Shown in pieces: positions 1 to 7,395 of a stretch of 15,935 nucleotides of DNA. The stretch lies in contig DATBFX010000318.1 of NCBI GenBank assembly GCA_036558305.1, positions 1 to 15,935 on the forward strand, given 5' to 3'. Source of the DNA: DATBFX01 sp036558305. Lineage in GTDB: Bacteria; Chloroflexota; Chloroflexia; Thermomicrobiales; UBA6265. The translations under genes were made by a program, and so were the position numbers. The notes under the pieces are model-generated. The model had not been told where the DNA came from. It saw nothing but the letters and a program-made list of their open reading frames with translations, and did not search any database. The number at the start of each line of letters is the position of its first letter. Within the stretch, counting starts at the first letter, position 1.

Positions 1-1
1 C

Positions 2-859
2 TCCCGTCGTTTCCTTGCCGCCTTGCCGCCTTGCCGCCTTGCCGCCTTCCGTCGCTACCCCTCCCTCACCATTGGCCTGGCGATCATCCTGACGCTCATC
101 ACCCTCGCCCTCGCCGCGCCGCTCCTCGCCCCGGCACCGCCGAACAAGATCAACGCCAAGGCCGCGCTTCAGGGTGTCAGTGCCGCCCACCCGTTCGGCA
201 CCGACAATCTGGGTCGCGATATCCTCAGTCGCGTCCTCTACGGGTATCGCCTGTCGCTCACCATCGCCTTCGCCGCCACCGCCGCCTCCCTGGCCGTCGG
301 CGTCCCGCTCGGTCTGATCGCCGGATACGCGGGCCGCTGGACCGACAACGTCATCATGCGCATCCTCGACGTTTTCTTCGCCTTCCCCACCATCCTCCTC
401 GCCATCGCCCTGATCGCGGTCTTCGGGTCCGGCACCGGCGTCCTCATCCTCGCCATCGGCACCGTCTACGTCCCCTACATCGCCCGCGTCGTCCGCGGGT
501 CCACGCTCGCCCTCAAAGGCGAACTCTTCGTCGAGGGTGCGCGCGCCCGCGGCGCGGAGCCTCTGCGCCTGATGTTCCGCCACATCCTCCCCAATCTCCT
601 CGGCGCCATCCTCGTCCAGGTTTCCCTCTTGCTCGGGTTCGCCATCCTGATCGAAGCCGCCCTCTCCTTTCTCGGTCTCGGCACCGAGCCGCCCACTCCC
701 TCCCTCGGCCGCATGCTCGCCGACGGCCGCGACTTCATGAGCCAGAACCCGCCGGTCGTCGTCTTCCCCGGTCTCGCCATCGCCATCGCCGTCCTTTCCT
801 TCAACCTCATCGGCGACGGCATCCGCGACTGGGCCGATCCGAGAAAACGGAGCCGGTAG
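2..859 (+). CDS. ABC transporter permease, DppC/OppC type (5' end not in window)
   Basis: Inner-membrane permease of a peptide/nickel-type ABC importer; it should form a channel with a DppB-like partner, not seen here, and use the two ATPases encoded downstream. Counting from the TTG at 23, a first membrane segment (about residues 16-37) ends in APLLAP. The DppC hallmark HPFGTDNLGRDILSRVLYG follows at about 56-74, then further hydrophobic helices. The cytoplasmic EAA loop (EGARARGAEPLRLMFRHILP, 171-190) contacts an ATPase, and the C-terminal LSFLGLG and FNLIGDGIRDWADPR motifs are typical. The frame is open to the window edge with RRFLAA-like sequence before the TTG, so the true start probably lies upstream. 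The N-terminus contains four copies of an 8-bp repeat (15-46). Family assignment is firm; the substrate cannot be read from sequence. Confidence 0.93.
   Translation, partial: SRRFLAALPPCRLAAFRRYPSLTIGLAIILTLITLALAAPLLAPAPPNKINAKAALQGVSAAHPFGTDNLGRDILSRVLYGYRLSLTIAFAATAASLAVGVPLGLIAGYAGRWTDNVIMRILDVFFAFPTILLAIALIAVFGSGTGVLILAIGTVYVPYIARVVRGSTLALKGELFVEGARARGAEPLRLMFRHILPNLLGAILVQVSLLLGFAILIEAALSFLGLGTEPPTPSLGRMLADGRDFMSQNPPVVVFPGLAIAIAVLSFNLIGDGIRDWADPRKRSR
15..46 (+). repeat. Four tandem copies of the octamer TTGCCGCC inside the permease gene
   Basis: Four perfect, adjacent copies of TTGCCGCC at 15-22, 23-30, 31-38 and 39-46. Removing three copies (24 bp) would leave the permease in frame and join FLAA directly to FRRYPS, a normal-looking DppC N-terminus. 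The extra residues LPPCRLAA therefore look like a slippage expansion. Gain or loss of one copy would shift the frame. Confidence 0.85.
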
Positions 860-914
860 CCGGTAGGAGAGACGGACGGACGGACAGACGGACAGACGGC
901 CAGACGGCCAGGCG
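850..914 (+). repeat. Degenerate short tandem repeats between permease and amidohydrolase
   Basis: Just after the permease stop there is an AGCCGGT/AGCCGGTAGG doublet (about 850-866). A run of 8-9-bp units related to GACGGACA/GACGGCCA follows at 871-914. It is noncoding and lies directly before the Shine-Dalgarno of the next gene. No function is apparent. Confidence 0.7.
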
Positions 915-926
915 GAAGCTCAGCAC

Positions 927-933
927 GGAGGAG
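927..933 (+). promoter_or_regulatory. Ribosome binding site deciding the TTG start at 941
   Basis: GGAGGAG lies seven bases before the TTG at 941, ideal spacing. No in-frame ATG gives a full-length amidohydrolase, so this site fixes the rare TTG start. Confidence 0.75.
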
Positions 934-940
934 AACGACG

Positions 941-2623
941 TTGACTATCTCGGCATCGGGCCACTCGGGCTCGGACGGCTACCGGTCACCGGCCACCAGC
1001 TACCGGCTGGATCTCCTCCTGACGAATGCCACCGTCCTCACGATGGACCCGGCGCACCCGTACGCGAGCGCCGTCGCCATCGGCGGCGACCGCATCGTCT
1101 GGGTCGGCGACGCCGAGGAGGCCCAAACCCACCTCACCGGCGTCGAACGCACCCTCGATCTCGCCGGCGCTACCGTCATCCCCGGTTTCAACGAAGCCCA
1201 TCACCACCTGCTCCTCCTCGGCCACTGGCTCTCCCAAATCGATTGCTCGTTCCCCGCCGCCCGCTCCATTCCCGACATCCTCGCCGCCGTCGGCGAGCGC
1301 GCCGCCGCCACCCCCGAGGGCGAATGGATCGAGGGCCGCGGCTACGACGACAACAAACTGGCCGAACGCCGCCACCTCACCCGCTGGGACCTCGATGCGG
1401 TCGCCCCCAACCATCCCGTCTCCATTCGCAACGCCTCCGGTCACATGTGCGTCGTCAACTCCCGCGCGCTCACCCTCTCCGGCATCACCCGCGACACCGA
1501 GTCCCCCTTCGGGGGCACCATCCACCTCGCTCCCGCCACCGGCGAACCGAGCGGTCTCCTCCAGGAGCAAGCCCAGGAACTCGTCCCCCTCCCCTTCATC
1601 CCGAGCGACAAGGAGACCCTTCGCCGCTGCCTCGACACCGCCAGCCGGGCCTACCTCGCCGCCGGTGTCACCAGCAGCCAGGAAGCCGGCATCTTCACCA
1701 CCCCGGAATTCGCCGTCTACCAGGAAGCCTGGGCGGCCGGCGAACTCCCGCTGCGGACATACCTGATGATCCGCACCAACTTCCTCGACGCCCTCGAACA
1801 ACTCGGCATCGCCACCGGTTTCGGCGACGACCGCCTCCGCGTCGGCTGCCTCAAGGTCATGTCCGACGGCTCCCTCATCGGCCGCACCGCCGCCGTCTCG
1901 CAACCTTTCCTCGACGATCCCAACCCGAACAACCTCGGACTCGAGATGATGCCCCAGACCGAACTCGACGAGACGATCTGGCGCGGGCACCGCGCCGGTT
2001 GGCAAGTCGCCATCCACGCCATCGGCGACCGCGGGATCGAGATGTGCCTGGACGGGTTCGAACGCGCACTCACCCGCCAACCTCGCCGTGACCATCGCCA
2101 CCGCCTCGAACACTGCGGCATCCTCCGCCCCGACCTCATCCAGCGCATCAAGGACCTCGGCGTCGTCCCGGTCGGTCAACCCCCGTTCATCCTCGAATTC
2201 GGCGACGGTTTCCTCCGCCACCTCGGCCGCGAACGGTGCCAACTCACCTACGCCCTGAAAACCGTCCTCGCCGCCGGTATCCCCCTCACCGCCAGTTCCG
2301 ACTCTCCCGTCTCCTCCTACCAACCGCTGATCGGCATCAAAGCCGCCGTCACCGAACGCACCGCTTCCGGTGCCGACTTCGCCCCCGCCGAAGCACTCTC
2401 CGTCGAAGAGGCGATCGCCCTCTACACACGCGCCGGCGCCTACGCCTCGTTCGACGAACACCGCAAAGGCACCATCACCCACGGCAAACTCGCCGATCTC
2501 GCCGTCCTCGCCACCGACCCCCGCGCCGCCGTCCCCGACGAGATCGACCGCATCCCCATCCTCGCCACCATCTCCGGCGGTCGCCTCGTCTACGAATCGC
2601 CCATCGCGGCGACGGCAGGTTGA
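941..2623 (+). CDS. Amidohydrolase family protein, YtcJ-like metal-dependent hydrolase
   Basis: 560-residue cytoplasmic metal-dependent hydrolase of the amidohydrolase superfamily (amidohydrolase_3, YtcJ/NfdA-like). These enzymes cleave amide or related C-N bonds in a TIM-barrel site. PGFNEAHHHL carries the HxH metal ligands (His87 and His89). Other family blocks are RNASGHMCVVNSRAL, KVMSDGSLIGRTAAVSQPF, the metal-ligand motif VAIHAIGDRG, RHRLEHC, the late Asp in LTASSDSPVSSYQPL, and a C-terminal beta-sandwich segment GTITHGKLADLAVLATDP. Length is normal for YtcJ proteins (about 530-580). The TTG start is supported by GGAGGAG seven bases upstream. It lies between the permease and ATPase genes of a peptide transporter, so it probably acts on the imported solute. 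The substrate is unknown; N-formyl, N-acyl or cyclic amides are possible. Confidence 0.92.
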   Translation: MTISASGHSGSDGYRSPATSYRLDLLLTNATVLTMDPAHPYASAVAIGGDRIVWVGDAEEAQTHLTGVERTLDLAGATVIPGFNEAHHHLLLLGHWLSQIDCSFPAARSIPDILAAVGERAAATPEGEWIEGRGYDDNKLAERRHLTRWDLDAVAPNHPVSIRNASGHMCVVNSRALTLSGITRDTESPFGGTIHLAPATGEPSGLLQEQAQELVPLPFIPSDKETLRRCLDTASRAYLAAGVTSSQEAGIFTTPEFAVYQEAWAAGELPLRTYLMIRTNFLDALEQLGIATGFGDDRLRVGCLKVMSDGSLIGRTAAVSQPFLDDPNPNNLGLEMMPQTELDETIWRGHRAGWQVAIHAIGDRGIEMCLDGFERALTRQPRRDHRHRLEHCGILRPDLIQRIKDLGVVPVGQPPFILEFGDGFLRHLGRERCQLTYALKTVLAAGIPLTASSDSPVSSYQPLIGIKAAVTERTASGADFAPAEALSVEEAIALYTRAGAYASFDEHRKGTITHGKLADLAVLATDPRAAVPDEIDRIPILATISGGRLVYESPIAATAG

Positions 2624-2653
2624 CCGATGCGCACCACCATACGCAAAGAGGTC

Positions 2654-2745
2654 CTTCGCTGCGCTCAGGATGTTCAATTGAGGAGCACCCCTCCCTCTGA
2701 ACATCCTGAGCGCAGCGAAGAGCCTGTCCTGAGCTTGCCGAAGGA
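2654..2745. repeat. Dispersed inverted repeat of the TCCTGAGC...CGAAG type
   Basis: Two perfect 23-nt arms, 2654-2676 and 2698-2720, are reverse complements separated by 21 nt. Each arm contains the unit TCCTGAGCGCAGCGAAG in opposite orientation. A third, diverged unit, TCCTGAGCTTGCCGAAGGA, follows at 2727-2745. As I recall, similar TCCTGAGC(N)CGAAGGA sequences occur as intergenic repeats in many bacteria. The RNA of either strand could form a long hairpin that affects readthrough into the ATPase genes. Confidence 0.8.
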
Positions 2746-2793
2746 ACCTCTCTCCGACACGAGGCAACATCCTGCCTTCAACCACCCTGTTCT

Positions 2794-2840
2794 AACCCCG
2801 GAGGGGTTTCGTCGCCTTAGCCCTGGGTTTCAACCCAGGG
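2794..2840. repeat. Two short palindromic repeats before the first ATPase gene
   Basis: AACCCC-GGA-GGGGTT (2794-2808) and CCCTGGG-TTTCAA-CCCAGGG (2821-2840) are perfect inverted repeats in the 254-bp gap before the ATP-binding protein gene. CCCTGGGTTTCAACCCAGGG resembles a family of intergenic repeats that I recall from other bacterial phyla. They may act as mRNA hairpins; there is no U-tract to call a terminator. Confidence 0.65.
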
Positions 2841-2877
2841 TCCAGCCGAGCCCGTGTTTCAGCCCACGAGAACGGCC

Positions 2878-3858
2878 ATGACCCTCCTCTCCGTCCGCAA
2901 CCTGACCACCCATTACCAAACCGCCGGGGCTCCCGTCCGTGCCGTCGACGGTGTTTCGTTCGACCTCGCTCCCGGCGAAATCCTCGGGCTCGTCGGCGAA
3001 TCCGGCTGCGGCAAGACCACCGTCGGCTTCTCCCTGATGCGCCTGCTGCCGCCGGCCGCCCAGACCGTTCAGGGAGAAATCCTCTTCGAGGACCAGAACC
3101 TCCTCGCCAAAACCGCGGACCAGATGCGCGCCCTCCGCGGCAACCGCATCGCCATGATCTTCCAGGACCCGATGACCTCCCTCGACCCGTCCTTCACCAT
3201 CGGCGACCAAGTCACCGAACCGCTCCGCGAACACCTCGGTCTCGGCCGGGACGCCGCCCGCGAACGCGCGCTCGAACTCCTCACCCAGGTCGGCATCCCC
3301 GCCCCCGCCGAACGCCTCCGGCGTTTCCCGCACGAATTCAGCGGCGGCATGCGCCAGCGCGTCGTCATCGCCATCGCCCTCGCCTGCAACCCCGCCCTCC
3401 TCATCTGCGACGAACCGACCTCCGCCCTCGACGTCACGATCCAGGCCCAGATCCTCGCCCTCCTCCGCGCCCTCAAGCGCGAGCACCAGGGCACCGCCAT
3501 CCTGATGATTACCCACGACCTCGGCGTCGTCGCCCAACTCTGCCACCGCGTCGCCATCATGTACGCCGGTCAGATCGTCGAGCAGGGACCCGTCCGCGAC
3601 GTCTTCGCGTCGCCTCGCCACCCCTACACCCAGGGACTCCTCGACTCCCTTCCCGGCCGAGTCGCCCGCGGCGCCCCCCTCCGCCAGATCGAAGGCACCG
3701 TCCCCGACCTCCGCCATCCGCCCGCCGGTTGCCGCTTCCAACCCCGGTGCGGCTATGCCCGCCCGGCTTGCCTCCTGCCGCCTCCCGTCGTCAGCGTCGG
3801 CCGGCAAGACGTCGCCTGTGTCCTCTACGGAGAGGAGACCGCTCGTGTCCCCGCCTGA
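2878..3858 (+). CDS. Peptide-type ABC transporter ATPase, DppD/OppD-like
   Basis: 326-residue cytoplasmic ATPase that powers the importer whose permease starts the window. Visible motifs: Walker A GESGCGKT (40-47), Q-loop IFQDP (Gln96), ABC signature SGGMRQR (155-161), Walker B ALLICDEP (173-180), D-loop SALD and H-loop THD (His213). The oligopeptide-transporter C-terminal extension is present: HPYTQGLLDSLP followed by PPAGCRFQPRCGYARPAC, whose cysteines in this family can bind an iron-sulfur cluster. I chose the ATG at 2878, giving MTLLSVRNLTTHY, the usual start. A GTG at 2854 would add eight residues encoded by repeat-like DNA. The Shine-Dalgarno is weak. Its stop overlaps the start of the next ATPase gene by 14 nt, indicating translational coupling. 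Confidence 0.94.
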   Translation: MTLLSVRNLTTHYQTAGAPVRAVDGVSFDLAPGEILGLVGESGCGKTTVGFSLMRLLPPAAQTVQGEILFEDQNLLAKTADQMRALRGNRIAMIFQDPMTSLDPSFTIGDQVTEPLREHLGLGRDAARERALELLTQVGIPAPAERLRRFPHEFSGGMRQRVVIAIALACNPALLICDEPTSALDVTIQAQILALLRALKREHQGTAILMITHDLGVVAQLCHRVAIMYAGQIVEQGPVRDVFASPRHPYTQGLLDSLPGRVARGAPLRQIEGTVPDLRHPPAGCRFQPRCGYARPACLLPPPVVSVGRQDVACVLYGEETARVPA

Positions 3859-4921
3859 GATCACCGCGCCCGTCCTCGACGTCCGCGATCTCAAGACGTA
3901 CTTCCCGGTCCCGCAGAACATCGTCGACCGCCTGCGCTTCGGCCCCCTCATCGTCCGCGCCGTCGACGGCGTCTCCCTCGCGATCGCCCCCGGCGAAACG
4001 CTCGGGCTCGTCGGCGAATCCGGCTGCGGCAAAAGCACGCTCGGCCGCTCCATCCTCCGCCTCGTCGACGTCTCCGCGGGCGAGGTCCGCGTCGCCGGCC
4101 AGGATGTCGGCCGCGCCTCCCCCGCCGAACTCCGTCAACTGCGCCGGCGCGCCCAGATCATCTTCCAGGACCCATCCTCCTCGTTGAACCCTCGTGTCAC
4201 GGTTGGCCAAACGATCGAGGAACCCTTGACCATCTTTCGCCTCGCCGACCGCGCGACCCGCAAAACCCGCGTCGCCGAACTCCTCCGTCAGGTCGGTCTC
4301 CCACCCGAAGTCGCCGCCCGCTACCCCCACCAACTCAGCGGCGGTCAGCGCCAGCGCGTCGGCATCGCCGCCGCCCTTGCCCTCGACCCCGTCCTCATCG
4401 TCGCCGATGAACCGACCTCAGCGCTCGACGTCTCCGTCCAGGCCCAGATCCTCAACCTGCTGGAATCGCTCCAACACCGTCTCGGGCTCGCCTACCTCTT
4501 CATCTCCCACAACCTCGACGTCGTCCGTCACATCTCCGACCGCGTCGCCGTCATGTACCTCGGCAAAATCGTCGAATCCGCTCCCACCGATCGCCTCTTC
4601 GCCGATCCGCTCCACCCCTACACCCGCGCCCTTCTCGCCGCCATCCCCTCTCCCGACCCCGACGACCACCGCGACCCCCTCCCCATCGCCGGCGAAACCC
4701 CGAGCCCGATCAACCCGCCCGCCGGCTGCCGCTTCCACCCTCGCTGTCCCCTCGCCCAACCCATCTGCACAACCGACGAACCGTCCCTTCTATCCGACGA
4801 CCACGCCCACGCCGTCGCCTGCCACGCCGTCGCCTGGGCGCGTGCCCAATCCGCCCGCGCCGACCCCGCCGACTGGATCTCGGAGGAGGAATCAAGCCCC
4901 GAAAAGCTTCCGTGCCCCTGA
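3845..4921 (+). CDS. Peptide-type ABC transporter ATPase, DppF/OppF-like
   Basis: 358-residue second ATPase of the importer; DppD- and DppF-type subunits normally form a heterodimer under the two permeases. Motifs: Walker A GESGCGKST (57-65), Q-loop IFQDP (Gln108), signature SGGQRQR (165-171), Walker B VLIVADEP (183-190), H-loop SHN, and the C-terminal HPYTRALLAAIP with PPAGCRFHPRCPLAQPIC. The N-terminal insertion TYFPVPQNIVDRLRFG before the first beta strand is typical of DppF. I chose the GTG at 3845 because AGAGGAG stands seven bases before it and MSPPEITAPVLDVRDLKTYF is a sensible N-terminus. The frame is open further upstream to 3755, but that part overlaps the previous gene. Only 33 bp separate it from the next gene. 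Confidence 0.94.
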   Translation: MSPPEITAPVLDVRDLKTYFPVPQNIVDRLRFGPLIVRAVDGVSLAIAPGETLGLVGESGCGKSTLGRSILRLVDVSAGEVRVAGQDVGRASPAELRQLRRRAQIIFQDPSSSLNPRVTVGQTIEEPLTIFRLADRATRKTRVAELLRQVGLPPEVAARYPHQLSGGQRQRVGIAAALALDPVLIVADEPTSALDVSVQAQILNLLESLQHRLGLAYLFISHNLDVVRHISDRVAVMYLGKIVESAPTDRLFADPLHPYTRALLAAIPSPDPDDHRDPLPIAGETPSPINPPAGCRFHPRCPLAQPICTTDEPSLLSDDHAHAVACHAVAWARAQSARADPADWISEEESSPEKLPCP

Positions 4922-4954
4922 CGCCTGACCCCTCTCAACAAAGGACAGCACCCA

Positions 4955-5470
4955 ATGGCCTTTCACCTGGACGAAACGGACCTCAACATCCTCGAACACC
5001 TCCAAGAAGACGGGCGCCGCTCCAACGTCGAGATCGCCCGCGCCCTCGGCGTCAGCGAATCGACCGTCCGCAAGCGGATCGACCGCATGCAGCACGCCGG
5101 CGTCTTCCGCACCGTCATCATCCCCGACTTCGCCTCCCTCGGTCTCGAGGGCCACCTGATCATCGGCATCCACGCCGAACTCGGCAAGGCCCCCGAGATC
5201 GCCGACCGCCTCGCCGATCTCCAGGAGGTCCGCCTCGTCGCCCTCACTACCGGCGCCTTCGACCTCGTCGCCGACGTCTTCCTCCCCTCCGTCTCCGACT
5301 ACCTCGCCTTCGTCCAGGACGAACTCGCCCGCATCCCCGGCATCAAGGGCGTCGAAACCTCCACCGTCCTCCGCCAACCCAAGAGCCGCTACAACTGGAC
5401 CGAGATGCTCCGCCGCGGCCACTCCCACCAACCCTCGCCCGACGGCCGCAACGGCGTGGTGGCGACGTGA
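4955..5470 (+). CDS. Lrp/AsnC family transcriptional regulator
   Basis: 171-residue DNA-binding regulator of the feast/famine family, which responds to amino acids or related small molecules. The N-terminus LDETDLNILEHLQEDGR followed by the AsnC helix-turn-helix (about 23-45, NVEIARALGVSESTVRKRIDRM) is diagnostic. The rest forms the RAM ligand-binding/oligomerisation domain, with the family pattern ALTTGAFDLVADVFL and a closing GVETSTVL. AAAGGA stands eight bases before the ATG. It follows the ATPase gene by 33 bp on the same strand and probably belongs to the operon. It is therefore a good candidate local regulator of uptake and hydrolysis. The last ~20 residues look disordered. Confidence 0.93.
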   Translation: MAFHLDETDLNILEHLQEDGRRSNVEIARALGVSESTVRKRIDRMQHAGVFRTVIIPDFASLGLEGHLIIGIHAELGKAPEIADRLADLQEVRLVALTTGAFDLVADVFLPSVSDYLAFVQDELARIPGIKGVETSTVLRQPKSRYNWTEMLRRGHSHQPSPDGRNGVVAT

Positions 5471-5493
5471 TTTCCGGCGGTACCGAACGAGAT

Positions 5494-6678
5494 TCAATCG
5501 GCGTTGTAGATCTCAAAGGAGACACGCGAATCGCTGCGCGGCTGCTGCAGCAGACTGCCTGCCGTCCCCTTCAACCCCTGATCCAAGAACGCCACCACGT
5601 AGCTCCGGATCAACTCAAACGCGAGCCGGGGATCGATCGTCCCGATCTGCTTCGTGTCGACCAGCGTGCCGTCCGCTACCGCAACCGCGAGCAAGTCCGT
5701 CGTGTAGGCATCGTGGAGCGACCCTTTAAGGGTAAAGTCGTAGCCGGGATGGGCAATCTGCATCAGCCGCACTTCATACGCATGGCCTTCCGCAAGCTGC
5801 TGCTCGAAGCCCTCTCGTGTCATCTGCGCCGCGGCGAATTCTTCGTCGCTCGTCAAGTCGACCAGCAAGTCGACATCTGAGTGCATCATCAGGAGCGGCT
5901 TCGCCAAGCCGTTCAGATAGGACTCCCCAAAGAGCCCCCCATCCATGCTGATCGCCGCGTCCACGCGCTCGTCGTGATACGCGAACTCTCCTGCAGTACC
6001 GCCGCCGAACGAGTGCCCGAATGCTCCGACGTGCTCCAGATCGAGATGACCGGCGAACCGCCCGTCCTCCCGGTTGAACGTCTCAAGCGAGTCGAGCGCG
6101 AAGCGCGCATCGCCCTTCCAGACTTCGAACATGGCGTCGGATTTGCCGCCCGCCTCGTTGGCAAGGACGATACGCCCATCCGGGAACTCGACCGCCGCCG
6201 CGCTGTACAGAGGCCAGACCGCGGCGATGACGTAGCCGTGACTGGCGACCTCCTCCAGCAGCGAGGTGTAGTAGACGGGCGGATAGCCGAAACCGGGCAA
6301 AAAGATGAGCGCGGGATACACGCCCTTCGCCACCGGCTGATCCCGGTAAGCGTGGCTCGTGATTGCGACCTCGTCGATCGGGCTCGGGTCCTGCCGCGCG
6401 ATCGCCTGCCGCAACGTCTCGGTCATGTACGGTGCGGTCTCCGCATCGGCTGCCGGTGCAACCGGGTAGTAGACGCTGAGCAAGATCTCGCGCTTGTCCG
6501 CCGGGTCGTCGGTGAAGATCTCGTCGCGGCTCTGGTCGACCAGATCGTAGTCGGTCCGGCCGACGGCGTACGTGCCGGTCGGATCGGGCAACTCGATCGT
6601 GTCCTGCGCGGCGACCGGCCTGCCCCCAATGAGCCACACGGCCACCAAGGCGATACCACATACTCGCTGGGCGCGCAT
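5494..6678 (-). CDS. Secreted alpha/beta hydrolase, platelet-activating-factor acetylhydrolase-like
   Basis: 394-residue serine hydrolase with a signal peptide (MRAQRVCGIALVAVWLIGG, cleavage probably after AAQ near residue 25), so it should be exported. The nucleophile elbow GHSFGG places Ser223. Asp246 in ISMDGG lies 23 residues later, the same Ser-Asp spacing as in human plasma PAF-AH. His310 in IAHPGYDFT completes a plausible triad and matches the HxxxxDFT context of that family. An oxyanion region LPGFGYPPVYYTSLLEEVASHGY is also seen. The start is the ATG at 6678, preceded by AAAGGA. The open frame extends upstream to 6867, but those residues do not resemble a protein start. It converges on the Lrp gene with a 23-bp gap. 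Likely substrates are short-chain or oxidised phospholipid or other esters. Confidence 0.88.
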   Translation of the reverse strand: MRAQRVCGIALVAVWLIGGRPVAAQDTIELPDPTGTYAVGRTDYDLVDQSRDEIFTDDPADKREILLSVYYPVAPAADAETAPYMTETLRQAIARQDPSPIDEVAITSHAYRDQPVAKGVYPALIFLPGFGYPPVYYTSLLEEVASHGYVIAAVWPLYSAAAVEFPDGRIVLANEAGGKSDAMFEVWKGDARFALDSLETFNREDGRFAGHLDLEHVGAFGHSFGGGTAGEFAYHDERVDAAISMDGGLFGESYLNGLAKPLLMMHSDVDLLVDLTSDEEFAAAQMTREGFEQQLAEGHAYEVRLMQIAHPGYDFTLKGSLHDAYTTDLLAVAVADGTLVDTKQIGTIDPRLAFELIRSYVVAFLDQGLKGTAGSLLQQPRSDSRVSFEIYNAD

Positions 6679-7097
6679 CTCATGTCCTTTCTCCGAATCA
6701 ATCCTTCCCTCTCCACAACGTGCCGGAGCCGGCGCACGTTTCCGGACCGCCGATGTTCGGCCATCGCGACGTCGGCTCCCCTCCCAGGGCCGAAACACCA
6801 TAGGACTGTTCTGGACCTTTGATCCGCGACGGTCGCACCCACCCGCCGGGACCAAACGCCTACCCACGGATCGTCCGATTGTGCTACCTGCCCCCGGTTA
6901 CGAACCGACCCCCAACCCGTAGCCTATCGCAAGCGCCTGGCACGGCCGCTGCATCTCCTTCTCACCGGAGGACCGAAGGGGCGACGTCCGATCGATAGAC
7001 TGGAACGCCGTCCAGACCCGACCCAAAACTACGCGGACTCCAAAGACGTAGATACCAATGACGGGATCGGCCCGTCGATCGCGCGGAGTTGACAAGG
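6679..7097. other. Intergenic region upstream of the hydrolase; inverted repeat at 6717-6740
   Basis: About 420 bp without a convincing gene. The only structure I see is a near-palindrome at 6717-6740, with arms AACGTGCCGG and CCGG(CG)CACGTT around a 2-bp centre, 39 bp upstream of the hydrolase start. It could be an operator or a 5' UTR hairpin. I found no clear -35/-10 pair. Confidence 0.5.
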
Positions 7098-7244
7098 ATG
7101 TCCCGTTCCACCCCGAGTTTCTTCGATCGCCTGCGGATGGCGCTCAACGCACTCGTCGGTCGCCAAGCCAAACCGGCCCCCGCGTACGCCACCGTCCCCG
7201 TCCGCCGCTTCCCGCGCCGGACCACCCCCACCGGCCGCTGGTAA
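7098..7244 (+). CDS. Possible 48-residue basic protein of unknown function
   Basis: A short open frame starting ATG at 7098 encodes MSRSTPSFFDRLRMALNALV followed by GRQAKPAPAYATVPVRRFPR and a basic tail ending GRW. An N-terminal amphipathic helix (SFFDRLRMALNALVG) is followed by a proline/arginine-rich stretch, which looks more like a real small protein than random GC-rich sequence. A GGAG at 7084-7087 is a possible Shine-Dalgarno with ten-base spacing. It stands alone on the plus strand between two minus-strand genes, and a dispersed repeat begins directly after its stop. I do not recognise a family. It could be a chance ORF. Confidence 0.33.
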   Translation: MSRSTPSFFDRLRMALNALVGRQAKPAPAYATVPVRRFPRRTTPTGRW

Positions 7245-7246
7245 CG

Positions 7247-7369
7247 CCGGCCCCTCTTCCCAACAGCCTCCACTTTTCGGGCGACCGGCGGCCAAGAAGG
7301 CCGGTCTCCCAGGAGGAGCACTTCAAGCAGCGCTGCCGCCGCCGCTACGTCCGGCGGCGACAACGCGTC
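7247..7369. repeat. Copy 1 of a ~120-bp dispersed intergenic repeat with two hairpins
   Basis: Closely matches 14669-14788, with the 90 bp from GGGCGACCGGCGGCCAAGAAG nearly identical between copies. Hairpin 1 is GACC-ggc-GGCC-aagaa-GGCC-GGTC (about 7283-7306). Hairpin 2 pairs CGCCGCC with GGCGGCG (about 7337-7359). It lies beyond the stop of the minus-strand secreted-protein gene at 7396, so it could also influence that gene's transcript end. Confidence 0.8.
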
Positions 7370-7395
7370 GGGCGGTGAGCGACACGTTATGATGA

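Noticed and set aside
31..2091. 686-codon plus-strand frame crossing permease and amidohydrolase
   Set aside because: The product is Arg/Pro/His-rich with no recognisable motif and overlaps two firmly identified genes in another frame.
2654..2745. Possible CRISPR array from the repeated TCCTGAGC units
   Set aside because: Only three units in mixed orientation, no regular spacers and no cas genes.
986..2785. 599-codon open frame on the minus strand opposite the amidohydrolase
   Set aside because: Its translation is Gly/Glu/Val/Asp-rich low complexity, the mirror of GC-rich codons in the plus-strand gene, which carries all conserved motifs.
2830..4053. 407-codon minus-strand frame opposite the ATPase genes
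   Set aside because: It is a shadow of DppD/DppF coding sequence, Gly/Glu/Asp-rich and without family features.
5881..6822. 313-codon plus-strand frame opposite the secreted hydrolase
   Set aside because: The minus strand has a signal peptide and catalytic Ser-Asp-His; the plus frame has neither start signals nor motifs.
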